DNA of 64,000 nucleotides from assembly GCF_032062135.1 (NCBI RefSeq), contig NC_092862.1:43746427-43810426 (forward strand). Direction: 5' to 3'. Source of the stretch: Pyxicephalus adspersus. Lineage: Eukaryota > Chordata > Amphibia > Anura > Pyxicephalidae. This document shows, piece after piece, positions 12,470-23,112 of this stretch; within the stretch, counting starts at the first letter, position 1, and every line of letters starts with the position of its first letter. The translations under genes and the position numbers were made by a program. Under the pieces are notes generated by a model. It had not been told where the DNA came from. It was given only the letters and a program-made list of their open reading frames with translations, and made no database searches.

Positions 12470-12720
12470 GGCAACGTACACGTCAGTTAATCGCCTCAGG
12501 GCTAGTATTGAACGAGAATCAGATGTGTACAACCTTTATGGATCCATCTTGGTGGATCCACAGATAGCAAACCATAGTAATAGAAGTGAAAGGGGGTTAG
12601 CGCAGTGGGGTGCTGCTCCGTTGTTCTCCTCTCCCTCTCCATTGGGTTGTACGGTGCAGTATGTACAGCACTCATTCATGCATCGTTCAGTCTTTAATTA
12701 TTGAATGTGTGTACGCAGCC
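12470..12720. mobile_element. Harbinger-like MITE, GGCTGCGTACAC type (251 bp)
   Basis: The left end GGCAACGTACAC and the right end GTGTGTACGCAGCC are inverted repeats. The flanks are TAA on the left (12467-12469) and TTA on the right (12721-12723), compatible with a mutated 3-bp TWA duplication. The interior has a GGATCCATCTTGGTGGATCC palindrome near 12540. The same family appears in the opposite orientation at 30271-30470. No protein is encoded. Confidence 0.65.
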
Positions 12721-13290
12721 TTACTCCATTCCTGTCTCCATATCTTTACCCAACAGAGTTCCTGCTTGGGGACCCCTGGCAAAGGACCCTCTCAGAACAA
12801 TACCCCCTCTGTTTTTTGTCAAAGTCTAGTCCACATCTTTGACAGACTCGCCAGGGATTAGCCATCTGACAAGAAAATTAAGACTCTGTATCTCACTCCT
12901 TTGAAAGAACTTTGGACCTGTCTCAGCAGAATTTAGGAGATAATATAATATTACTTTTCCCTAAGCACAATGTTTTTAAAAAAATAAAAAAGTCGTCAGG
13001 CTGTTGGCGCACAACCCTACGCAAATAAATGTTTATTTATCCCTACCCATTTACCCATCTAATTCAACTTGTACCATAAGCTGATCAGGTACCTGGGAAA
13101 AGTCTGTCCAAGGTTTTATACACAGTCCCAAATTCCAGGCACCAATATCTTGATAATGTAATTTATTGTATTTAATCTATTCATTTATTGGTCTTTGACT
13201 TTAGTCCCTTTTATACCTTATAAAAGTGTTTGTTCTTTAGTGGCTTCTTTTTATTTTTTAATAAAATGGACATACATTTATATATATACA
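12721..13290. other. Intronic interval ending in a TA/CA microsatellite
   Basis: No gene seen. The right edge, TTTATATATATACA at about 13277-13290, is the left part of a TA/TG-rich microsatellite that was the target of the Tc1-like insertion. Confidence 0.45.
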
Positions 13291-13589
13291 CAGTGAGGGG
13301 AAAGAAGTATTTGATCTCCTGCTGATTTTGTACGTTTGCCCTCTGACAAAAGAATGACCAGTCTATAATTGTAATGGTAGGTTTATTGTAGGTGTGAAAG
13401 ACAGAATAACAACAAAAGAACCCTCAAAAACTCAGTGCTCTAAAGTCAGTGCTTGATGTGCATTGTAATGAGTGAAATTAATATTTGATCCACTTGCAAA
13501 AGATGACTTAGTACTTGGTGGCAAACCCCTTGTTGGCAATCACAGAGGTCAGACATTTCTTGTAGTTGGCCACCAGGTTTGCACACATC
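13291..13589 (-). repeat. Left inverted arm of the Tc1 element
   Basis: This is about 98% identical to the reverse complement of 14287-14584 by eye. It carries the terminal repeat, the 3' untranslated part and the last 27 codons of the transposase, in reverse. The arm stops abruptly at GCACACATC, where core transposase sequence begins. Confidence 0.9.
13508..13589 (-). pseudogene. Duplicated transposase C-terminus in the left arm
   Basis: The minus strand encodes the peptide [20 protein letters not shown] and ends in a stop at 13508-13510. This is the same C-terminus that ends the plus-strand transposase remnant at 14368. It exists only because the arm is an inverted copy. A longer minus-strand open frame runs on into antisense transposase and has no meaning. 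Confidence 0.8.
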
Positions 13590-14368
13590 ATTGAACGGTG
13601 ATGAAGCAGCCCAGAACTAACCGGGGGGGGACTTGTCAATGATCTCAGGGCAGCTGGGACCATAGTCACCAAGAAAACAATTGGTAACACACTGCGCCGT
13701 GAAGGCCTGAAATCTTGCAGAGCCCGCAAGGTCCCCCTGCTCAAGACAGCACATGTACAGGCCCGTCTGCAGTTTGCCAATGAACATCTGAATGATCCAG
13801 AGGAGAACTGAGTGAAAGTGTTGTGGTCAGATGAGACCAAAATTGAGCTTTTTGCCATCAACTCGCCGTGTTTGGAGGAGGAGGAATGCTGCCTATGACC
13901 CCAACAACACCATCCCCACAAACATGGAGGTGGACACATTATTACAGGTCACCTTCACCTCATCAAAGAACAATGGAGAGGGCCGTGTACCATCAAATTT
14001 TGAGTGAGCACCTCCTTCCCTCAGCCAGGGCATTGAAAATGGGTCTTGGATGGGTATTCTAGCATGAGAATGACTCAAAACACAAGGCCAAGGCAACAAA
14101 TGAGTGGCTCAAGAGGAAGCACTTGAAGGACCTGGAGTGGCCTACCCCCCCATACCAGTCTCCAGACCTTAATCCAATAGAAAATCTGTGGAGGGAGCTG
14201 AAGGTTTGAGTTGCCAAAAATCAGCCTCAAAACCTTACTGACTTGGAGAGGATCTGCAAAGAGGAGTGGGACAAAATCCCTCCTGAGATGTGTGCAAACC
14301 TGGTGGCCAACTACAAGAAATGTCTGACCTCTGTGATTGCCAACAAGGGGTTTGCCACCAAGTACTAA
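13590..14368 (+). pseudogene. Tc1 transposase remnant, DDE domain only, inactivated
   Basis: The plus strand keeps most of the DD34E catalytic region of a Tc1 transposase. The WSDET motif is at 13824-13838, with the first catalytic Asp at 13830-13832. The [11 protein letters not shown] motif has Glu at 14180-14182. The second catalytic position, usually HDND, reads HEND (GAG at 14066-14068), so Asp is replaced by Glu. In-frame stops lie at 13809-13811 and 14060-14062. A run of eight to nine G at 13622 and a missing stretch near 13945 shift the frame. The paired helix-turn-helix N-terminus is absent. It cannot make a working transposase. Comparison with an intact family member is from memory. 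Confidence 0.85.
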
Positions 14369-14584
14369 GTCATCTTTTGCAAGTGGATCAAATACTAATT
14401 TCACTCATTACAATGCACATCAAGCACTGACTTTAGAGCACTGAGTTTTTGAGGGTTCTTTTGTTGTTATTCTGTCTTTCACACCTACAATAAACCTACC
14501 ATTACAATTATTGACTGGTCATTTCTTTGTCAGAGGGCAAATGTACAAAATCAGCAGGGGATGAAATACTTCTTTCCCTCACTG
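14287..14584 (+). repeat. Right inverted arm of the Tc1 element
   Basis: This is the original right end: the transposase C-terminal codons, stop at 14366-14368, 3' untranslated region and the terminal inverted repeat. Its inverted duplicate forms the left arm. Confidence 0.9.
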
Positions 14585-14630
14585 TATATGTGTGTGTGTG
14601 TGTGTATATATGTGTATATATATATATATA
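14585..14630. repeat. TA/TG compound microsatellite
   Basis: Alternating TG and TA repeats follow the Tc1 element directly. Together with the TA repeats before 13290 they show the element inserted within a microsatellite. Confidence 0.9.
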
Positions 14631-16929
14631 ATGTGGAAGCCTACAATAAACATAGATCTTGTTGTATTTGGATCTGGTGGTTTTATTTTTTTTTTGTTTT
14701 CATCCCTTATAAAAAATGTAGTTTAAGCCCAATTTTTTGACAGGGTTTCATCTACATTCAGGTATTTTATACGGAAGTATGGGTAGTAGATCAATGCCAT
14801 GCCCCATGCCTCTTGTCATCTATAAGATAAATACAAAAGCCATTGAATGAAGCCATTATTTCCAAAGGGAAGATTTATGGTGACACAAATCTGTTGAAAG
14901 CTTTTCAAAATCTATTTAGACCAAGCAATAACTGCTCAATTAGTTGGCAGTTTAACAATACCCTGCCTGCTGCATCTTTCTGGGAATGAATGATACACAG
15001 TCAATAACACTTCACCTTGATCCTAACCTCTTTATAATGTATAACTTCAGTGTACTAATATGTACATTTTTACACTGTACATGGGTCTAATGCAATTATT
15101 ATTTCAATATGGTTTCTTACTGTTGGAATATGCATGTGCTATTAAGATATATTTGTAGTCTTTTAAATTCTGTTCTGCTGTGTTTTTTTTTTTTGTTTTT
15201 TTTCTTAAATATTGTTTACATATGCATAGCTTTATCCTAATAACGGTATTATAATGGTTAGCCCATCCAAAAGTGATATTTTAGACTGAGTCAGCTTCTG
15301 GCTTCTTGTATCATTTGGACTCGACAGCGAGAACTCTATAGTTGGCTCTTCTATTGTTTGAAAGACTCCCACTTCTCCAGCAACTATGGCCATGTTCCCA
15401 GGTGTTTCCACTTATCCTGTTGTATTCTCCATAATAAAAATAAATGAACATTTCAGCAGAATGAGACTCCTTTATTGTTACCATAACAAGTGTATAGACT
15501 TAAGTGTAGTAATTTTGGTAAGCATTGCTTAAAGATCTGAGGTCCGTAAGTATGCAGTTTAAGGTAGATTGACCCATTTTAAGAGGTTTTATCTATACAA
15601 ATATTGTAATACTAAGATCCCTCCATATATGTTGTTTGGTATTTGAACACAGCATGTAGTATAGCTGTAATTGCTGTATCTTGGGTATCTCACCCAGAGG
15701 TCTATTCTTATTAAAGGTCACACCTAATTTGTGTAGGCCTTGGGTTATATATTTACCATCTTCTTTAGTAGCTTTATAGACTATGCATAACCAGGAAGCA
15801 ATTATTAGAATAACTGCAAATATAAAGAGGAAAAAATCTAGATTAATTTGACTTCAGGTATCGAGTCCAATCTTGTATCTAACTTTTTCCCTCCTAAAAT
15901 AAAGTCTGCTGTTCTCTAGCAACTCTAACCACCTATGTTCTAGTCATGGGTATCCAAACAAAACTGTGTTCAAACAAGGAGTTTATGTATTTACATCTAA
16001 GTAGTAAATATAACTGGTTCCAATCTAATGCATCAATGAGCGTATCCACAATGAGAGACACATCTAAATGGTTGGAAAGATTGTTTTTTTTTTTTTGTCT
16101 TTTCAGATAAGCATCCTATTGTGAATGTGCTAATTGTAGATTCGGGACATTTTAGCAACATATACTTATCCATACTTTACTAAACTTAAACATAACTAGT
16201 TTCTGAATTTGTGTTTGTTGTAATTTAAACTTTACATTCTGTCTGTAATTTTGGAATAGGAAAATAAAGAACCCCTGTAAGTTTTATATTGCTTTTGGTG
16301 TCCCTTCAATTTTTTATTGGGGTAGAAAGTGATGGAAAATCTCTTTAGTGGGGACACAGACTGCAACAAAACACTGTAAGTAAAATCAAATGGATCAGAA
16401 GCTTTCAGGTTATCATTACATTCTGTTTTGTCTTGTCCTGGTAACACCCACTGCCCCTACATTCTGCACTGGGGTCGCAGGGCTTCAGACTGAAATAAAA
16501 ACTTGACCAAATTATTTCCTAAGCCTTTCCAAAACTGAAATTGGTTTGGCTAAATTTATTTTTTAGGTCTCAGAACTTTGATTCTCTCTAGTTCTTCATT
16601 CAAGCTGGGTAAAGATCAGGAGTTTAAAGTATAGGTGCACATTGGTGAACAAGATCGGGTTCTATAAAGTATTAGTAAAGGTAACACCTAATAGCAATAG
16701 AAGAAACGAACATTGAAAAGTAGTTGAATATTAAAATAAAAATTATCCAAAACACACATCAGAACTGACCTCCACAGTCTCATATTTTTAAATCATTTAT
16801 TTTTTACAATGCTATACTTTATTTAAATAAAAGTTAGTTGTATATTAGCATCTGCAAAAAAGTTTGGTATTCTCCTTTCATAAGGTGAGATTTTGCAATT
16901 TATGTTCTGTCTTTACAAAACAAGTTCAA
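14631..16929. other. Intronic interval, no gene seen
   Basis: AT-rich, with T tracts at about 15183-15201 and 16084-16096. No recognisable repeat ends or coding potential. Confidence 0.4.
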
Positions 16930-17060
16930 ACGTAATACTCAGCTTTGTACAATATATAGGGATTGTATATGATAAACTTCATATAAAACATCTACAAACT
17001 ATGACACAGGAAGGGAAGAGGTTTACAATTAAAGAGGTGGTAGGCAAAGTGTAGGGGGAG
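16930..17060 (-). repeat. Degenerate antisense L2 LINE tail
   Basis: The stretch TTTGTACAATATATAGGGAT, then GACACAGGAAGGGAAGAGG and TTTACAATTAAAGAGG, follows the order of the tail at 11513-11615 (GCTGTACAATAAATAGGGAT, GATACAGGAGGAGAGGA, CTTACAATCTAG). It is much more diverged, so it is an old copy. Confidence 0.55.
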
Positions 17061-18529
17061 ACAGAAACACTAAAAAACAGCTTTATCTCCCTATGGCATG
17101 GTGTTCTCAAGGTGCTAAACATTCCAAAAGCATGGTGCTCTACAACATTTTTCTGTACAAACTCAATTTGTTTCAGATCAAAAGGTTATACAGACAAATA
17201 GCATGCAATGAACTCCATTTCATGGCCATGGAACCTGTTTGAGTTGTGTGTTTTTGGACATGGATGCTGAAAAAGAGCTACTTGAAAATGTGTAGACTGT
17301 AGCCACAAAGATGTGTAAATGTTCAGAGATGCTATAGGTGTAGTATGCCATTTTTACATAAAAAAAAGTGTTACTCAGGGGCCTCCTGTACAAAAACATT
17401 TTATACAGGACAGGTTGGATCCACAGTTTTACATATGCCTAATTTATACTCTACCATCTATAATGGTGATTTGGAAATTGGAGACAATCCGACTAGGCAA
17501 CCACTGGCATGTCTTTAAACCCTGGCATGTTTTGAGTCAAAACCTTTGTGCCCTCATGCACTATTTGATATCCCCATTTATACCACTTGCCCAGGCTCCG
17601 AAGTAAAATGTGCTATAAAGGAGTGCAAGATGAGCAGAGGTGATATTGGCCTCTAGTGTAGAGCCATACAGGAAAGCTTCCTTATATATTATCCTGTTCT
17701 TGACTAGGTGATCTTCTGACACTCTACTTTGTTCTATGCGTTTGAGCAGATCATGGCCATGACTTCTAGTTCCTACACCACTGCTGACTACAGTTTTTTC
17801 CTAATCTACAGTTTTTCCTAATCTTCAGTCATCAAGTTGTGATGCCCACTGTAGCTTCACTTTATTCTTGATTGCCAAAGGAAAAACTCGTAGCTTTATG
17901 TGGCTGTAGACCATACACCTTCTAGGCTTGATGTAATGTGTGTTTAGAAAAACCCTTCTACATACCACCGGTCTAAATAGTGGTTTTGCAAGCAGTTGTG
18001 AAAAAAAAGTCATAAAAGTTATACAAACAAAAAAAACTGTAAGAATATTTTTTTTTTTTGTCTGTGAGATGGCACAAGTTATGGAGCAGAGTACCTACAG
18101 GATCCAGGTATGCTACGGCAATAAAACTCTTAAGACAAAAACCTGTGCTCATTGATACTACAGTATGTATGTGGGTTCCTCGTCTTAAACCTGAAAAGTT
18201 TTTGCAACTTAATACACCAATGGAAAAAAAACCTGGCAGCCAGCATGGTTATACATCTAGATTTAATCAGTGTCATGTCGACTGAATGTGATGAAGCCTG
18301 GCTCAGACTAGAAAATAAAATTTCCTAAAATGGCTGTGGTGAGGCTTGCAATATTCTAAGGAATTCAGGTTTTACTCTTTAACATGTCTATTTGCAGCAA
18401 TCTCTAAAGCTCCCTACCTGGTTATGATTTAAATGTCTCCGGTACATGAGGAGTGAAAATCTTGCCCCCAGGTTTTTAAATAAAGAGATGTGAACTGTCT
18501 GTTTATAGCAAGGAAAGCAGACATTTTAC
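17061..18529. other. Intronic interval, no gene seen
   Basis: Unique AT-rich sequence. A short imperfect tandem duplication (CTACAGTTTTTTCCTAAT) lies at about 17790-17828. Overlapping short open frames show no similarity I recognise. Confidence 0.4.
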
Positions 18530-18940
18530 ATGCGGTGCACTGGAGCAGTTCGCAGAGAGGTGAGCATGCTTCTGCCAGAAGTTTTTATAGTTGTACTTTT
18601 GTATCTCGGGTCTGGCTCTCATGATTAAATGTACTTTTTATAGAGTAGCAAGTTATAAATGTAGTGTAGCTACGGCATATTAATCTTGCTGCAGAAGTTT
18701 AATGAGGCAGTTGTTTTGCGATGGACACTGTTGGGAACAGACCACGACAGAGGCTCGCTTCACCACAGAGCTGCAGAGAAAAAAAATATTCCCCGCCTGT
18801 TAATAATTACAGCCATATGACTTCTCGGTTTACCAGGATTTTTTGCCAGCCATTTTTCCATACAGAAATAGCTGGAAGGAGATTCATTAACCCCTGCACT
18901 TGTTATCCCTGTGCAGCTAAAAGGCCTCTATGCATTAGTA
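18530..18940. promoter_or_regulatory. Candidate conserved non-coding element (possible enhancer)
   Basis: This stretch lacks repeats and long homopolymers, has balanced composition against its AT-rich surroundings, and carries clustered developmental motifs: a TAATAATTAC homeodomain-like site at 18801-18810 followed by a CATATG E-box. The introns of ZNF521 are known to be rich in conserved non-coding elements. Conservation was not tested, so this is inference. Confidence 0.25.
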
Positions 18941-19558
18941 TGTGAGTACTGTGCCTTTACTAGTGTCACAAGTGCTCATGTTAAAGGAATTCCAGGCAGG
19001 GATGTGCTTACCACAAGCCACTTACAGGGGAATACTTGGGACAGCAACAAAATACAACATTTACACTATGATTATTTTACCTTCTTGTCTTGCAAAATAA
19101 GCAAATGCATTTTAGAGCTAAATTGGAAGAAATGAGGGTGTTGCAGAAATAATTCCTAAGGCGCTTTCCTGTTTATGGTGATGGTCAGTGATCTAAACTT
19201 TATTTGCAGTCTTATGATTAAAATAATGGACTGTCTGATGTGATTGCTAGAATGTATTTTAAAATCTTTTTATTTCTAACCTGCAGTATGTTTAACACAT
19301 TTAACAATAAATGCTTTTTAACGATCACAGATGAAATAAGAAACTTCTATATATAGCCTCTAAATGCTTAATATGAGCACAATTCCTATTTAACATTGGT
19401 GTTACCATGTCAGAATGTGCCTAGAAGAACATAAGAAATAATTCTTTTCAGGCCTCCCTTTTTCTATAGTTATAAAAATAGATGCTTGCGTATGTGGAGC
19501 ACAGTGCTATTGATTGTGACTGGGTTAACTTTTTGTACGTTATCAAGTATTCTGCACC

Positions 19559-19562
<4 letters not shown>

Positions 19563-19602
<40 letters not shown>
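19563..19602. repeat. (TG)n microsatellite
   Basis: Twenty uninterrupted TG units, followed by TATATAGATGTGTGTGCG. Confidence 0.97.
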
Positions 19603-19608
<6 letters not shown>

Positions 19609-20712
19609 GATGTGTGTGCGTATGTCTAAAATATATTTAGTAATGCTTCTCTTGTCATTGCATGCTACTGATCTCTATGCCCTTGGTTCTCTGTTGATCT
19701 TTTCTTACCTCACAAATGCTTAGCAACCTCAACTAGCATCTGTGGTTGGCCAGCTAAGCACTCTGTTGGTGATAGTTCTCAACTTCCCATATGCTTCATT
19801 TGTATGACCTCAATTATCTTGTTTGACTTTTAGTGTGACCTCTATGTAGAGAAGTCTCCAACAAATCTGTGGTGGTTTGCAACATTTCTTGCTCCAGATG
19901 CATCTGCTGTATTTTCTGCACATTTTTGTGACCATGTGGTTGCCTTATAAGACTGCCGTGTGTGTGTAGGTTTACATGTACAGCTTGGTGGTAATAACAT
20001 AATTAAATTGTTGCTTGGGTTTTTTTTTTTTTTTAATAGCCGTAGACTTTAGGGATAAATGACTAAAACTGAAGAACAATTAAAGTCTTTAGTATGGTCT
20101 AGTGTGAACATGTGCCAAATCTGATTTACTGTGAGATGCACAAGTTCTTGTTTTTTTTTTTTTTTTTCATTTTGATTGAGCCAAATCTGATTTGTGTCTA
20201 AAATGCTCCCCTCCCAGACACTGCTGCTGAAACCTTCCATCTGTGAGTTATAGTGCTAATAATTCATAAAGTGGAGGGCAGGACTGGTTGTGACCCTGTG
20301 CTGACTGATAGATAACAGGTATGTGCATCAACAATAATGGTGCAGATGGCAAATCCCCCCATAACATTTTTACCACTGTAGCGCAAGCAAACACAGCCTA
20401 CACGAGTGACAACTCTGCTTTGAATTCGGGAGCAGTGCAGAATTGTGCCTCCATAACTGGAAGCTGGATTCATTTTACTTGTTTTGGCAGTCTTTACTGG
20501 TATTAAGTAGACTGCTGGTGAACATGCACTTAAATAAATGCTTCAGTGCATGTATCTTCAATGATTGGTCAAATTTCCGCTTTCGTCATGCAATTGTATA
20601 TAGGTTGTTTTCAGAAGTTGACATTCAGAAAATGACAGACTGTTTTTGATTTTAAGTCACCTAAATTTTATTGGACTCCTACAGCGTACAGACGCACCAA
20701 GTAAAATTAGTC
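19603..20712. other. Intronic interval, no gene seen
   Basis: Unique sequence with T tracts at about 20021-20034 and 20151-20168. The open frames overlapping 20646-20947 fall largely inside a MITE and are not genes. Confidence 0.4.
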
Positions 20713-20720
20713 CTGTAAAG

Positions 20721-21000
20721 CAGGGGTCCCCAACCCCTGGCCTTTTGACAGCTGGGCCGGGGGAGCACGGAGACCAGCGGTGGTCCGCGGCTTTGGTCGG
20801 CGCATCAGCCAGACCTGCAGACCTTGTCCCCTGTACAGATCGCAGGCTGAGGGTGGTGGGGGGTTGTGTCTCTTGAGTGGGAGGGTCATATGGATGGGCT
20901 TGCACTAAGATGTCACTCGGGGAAGTTTCTTCCCCTTTGAGTGACACACGGAGTCTATAGATTTAGTGGTCTGCGGGCTCCAAATGGTGGGGGACCACTG
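20721..21000. mobile_element. hAT-type MITE (280 bp) with perfect 8-bp target duplication
   Basis: The element starts CAGGGGTCCCCAACCCC and ends GGTGGGGGACCACTG. Its terminal repeats are imperfect and of the hAT type. It is flanked by identical 8-bp copies CTGTAAAG (20713-20720 and 21001-21008), the hAT hallmark. The interior is GC-rich relative to the intron and carries no transposase. Confidence 0.9.
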
Positions 21001-21008
21001 CTGTAAAG

Positions 21009-22506
21009 TCTAAAAAGACTATCTGTTTCATTATATTCCGAAGATTTTTAGGTGTGTTTATAGCTGAACCCTAGAAATCACAGCCATGTAAACAAAAATG
21101 TTTATAAACCTATTAAACTGCATGCTAGAATAGACTTGCTGGGTATGAACCCAGCATTCCTCTAAAATACATGTTACCCGAAAAAGTTCAAGAGTCTACA
21201 TGGAAGAGCAGATTTACCCCAGTGTAGGGTTACTTTGGAATTACCAAGTCTAAATCCTTGTACAGATGCTAGATTTGCGTGGCCCAAGATGATTGTTTGT
21301 CTTGGGTGAAAATCTAGTTCTAGTTCAGCTGTCCCAGTGTTGATCCAACACAACGTATCACTAACAACTGTAACTTTATTTACTGTGAGGTATTCCTTGC
21401 TTATCTTCCTTCATATAGAATTCTTGTACAATTGCCATGCTATTTCTTATAGAAAAAATGGATAAAAATAATTTGGAGGCCAGATTTTATTATACAGAAA
21501 ATTTCCTGTCCTCATCGCCCTAATACCCACACTTATTTCCTGGAGATGGGACAGCACTGGATTGCCTCTTCATGTGGGCATATAATCCCTGTATATGTAT
21601 ATTTAGAACAGGTTTGCTAATGATCAGTTATTGTTTTCATGGTTAAGTAAATTGAAAGAAAACCTTGTCATGCAGAATTACATTACGCATGTGGTTTTAA
21701 ACTTTTTTCAGTATTAATTTTTATTTTCAAATGTTTTCTGATATGCAAATTATTATGAGATTTTTTTACTTCTGCAAAAGACACAAGCTGGTCAGATAAT
21801 GTGTGACACGCTATGTGGAGTTGGTATTTACCCAATTATGACAATTCTTTCTTACCACATCTGGGGAACATAATTTAAGAAAAATGTTTGACAGGTACAG
21901 TGGACTTGCTTTCAAAGGTAGATGCTTTTAACCATTTGGATCATCAGTACATATCTAGATGAGGTGTACCATTATATGTTTCAGGGCAAATCAGGTGCTC
22001 ACAACACTTCATTATTTATTGCCTCCTGCTGTTAGGCAGCTGTATATGGTTTTCTCCTTTCAATCAAGTCCTCTCAGCTTAGGGAACAAAACATTGTAAA
22101 GTATTTAGCTTGGATTCTAATGTCAAGTGACGGAATCTGTGACCATATTTAGGATTGCTATCTAGAAAAAGGGAAAACCAGAGATAAGTAAAAGTATTTG
22201 AAGACCTCATGTAGCATTAGTTGTACATTTATGTACTAAGCTGGCACCCAAATCCAAGCATTAACCCTATTTAAGTAAAAAGGTAATGAATAGGTAGAAA
22301 AAACCTTTATCAGGTGGACTGGATAAATGGGGGTGTCTAAAATGGCTACAGCAGAAATGGTTTTCTACTTTTTTCTGTGGGTGGGAACATTCTACAATAA
22401 ATGAAAGTGTGTATGAAGAATGTTGCCAAATAATTTGTTTTAGGCAGGCATTTAATTCTATTTCAACTCTTTTTGCTGAAGGCTTTGTGTTACAAAGAAA
22501 CATTAA
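21009..22506. other. Intronic interval, no gene seen
   Basis: AT-rich unique sequence without recognisable element ends or coding potential. Confidence 0.4.
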
Positions 22507-22660
22507 TATTTTTAGCCAGGATTTATATAGTGCTGACATATTATGCAGTGTTGTACAAAGTCCGTAGTCATGTCACTAGCTGTCCCTCAAAGGGGCTCTG
22601 ATTTGGTCAATTTTGGGGGGAATCCAATTAACCTAACTGCATGTTTTTCCCCTCTGACAA
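22507..22660 (-). repeat. Antisense SINE 3' part
   Basis: Read backwards this matches the tail of the SINE at 62063-62372. Shared blocks in antisense are GGATTTATATAGTGCTGACA, TTGTACAAAGTCCGTAGTCA and GTCACTAGCTGTCCCTCAAA, then AATCCAATTAACCTAACTGC. The tRNA-like head is absent. Confidence 0.8.
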
Positions 22661-22974
22661 TAACTGGCCAGATAGAAGAAAGCTATCTAAGATATCTTAA
22701 TGTTTGTAGAACATAATATTTGCCAAAGTACAACATTAACCTTTGTTTTTGGCTCTTTTTTTTTTTTTGTTTTTGTTTAGACATGAATAATTTTAATAAT
22801 GAATGGTGTGTATCATTGTCTTTGGTCTTTTAAATACATTAGATATTTGTAATAGTCTTAGAATTCACCATTTATTTTTTTAAGCTATAATAAATTTAAT
22901 CCAATGTATTAAAATATTCCACTGTAAAAGCTGAAAATATTCTTAGCACCAAGAAAACAAAAAGTTTATAATCA
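22661..22974. other. Intronic interval, nothing recognised
   Basis: AT-rich with a T tract at 22757-22769. No gene or repeat seen. Confidence 0.4.
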
Positions 22975-22989
22975 AACAGTAAAACCTGA

Positions 22990-23112
22990 CTATGGTTCTA
23001 AGCCACCCTCTATCCCAGCTACATGTACCGTCTCCACAAGTTGCAGCAGTTTCTGGGGTGAGGAAGCAGTAAACGCACCGTAATCTCACTGCCAGTGTGA
23101 TATGGCCCTAAA
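22990..23112. mobile_element. MITE fragment, right end (same family as 6741-7014)
   Basis: It ends CTCACTGCCAGTGTGATATG followed by GCCCTAAA. This mirrors the left end of the element at 6741 (TTAGGACTAATTCGCACTGG, then CAGTGAGGTTGCGGTG). The left boundary is unclear. Confidence 0.5.

Larger units (their letters stand above)
13291..14584 (+). mobile_element. Defective Tc1/mariner element with about 300-bp inverted arms (fold-back derivative)
   Basis: The element begins CAGTGAGGGG and ends CCCTCACTG next to TA (14585-14586). The left flank is TACA, so the TA duplication is altered by one base on that side. The ends and the transposase body are of the vertebrate Tc1 type. Unusually, bases 13291-13589 are an inverted copy of 14287-14584, with about six substitutions and a one-base indel. 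The left arm therefore contains the 3' end of the transposase gene backwards. The normal 5' part of the element and the N-terminal DNA-binding part of the transposase are gone. It is 1,294 bp long and sits in a TA/TG microsatellite. Confidence 0.9.

Noticed and set aside
13508..13939. 143-residue minus-strand open frame
   Set aside because: Only its last 27 residues are meaningful (duplicated transposase C-terminus); the rest is antisense transposase.
14075..14404. 109-residue minus-strand open frame
   Set aside because: Antisense of the transposase 3' part and untranslated region; no independent gene.
20646..20947. Overlapping open frames on both strands, GC-rich, protein-like
   Set aside because: They lie mostly inside the hAT MITE at 20721-21000 and start or stop without regard to its ends.
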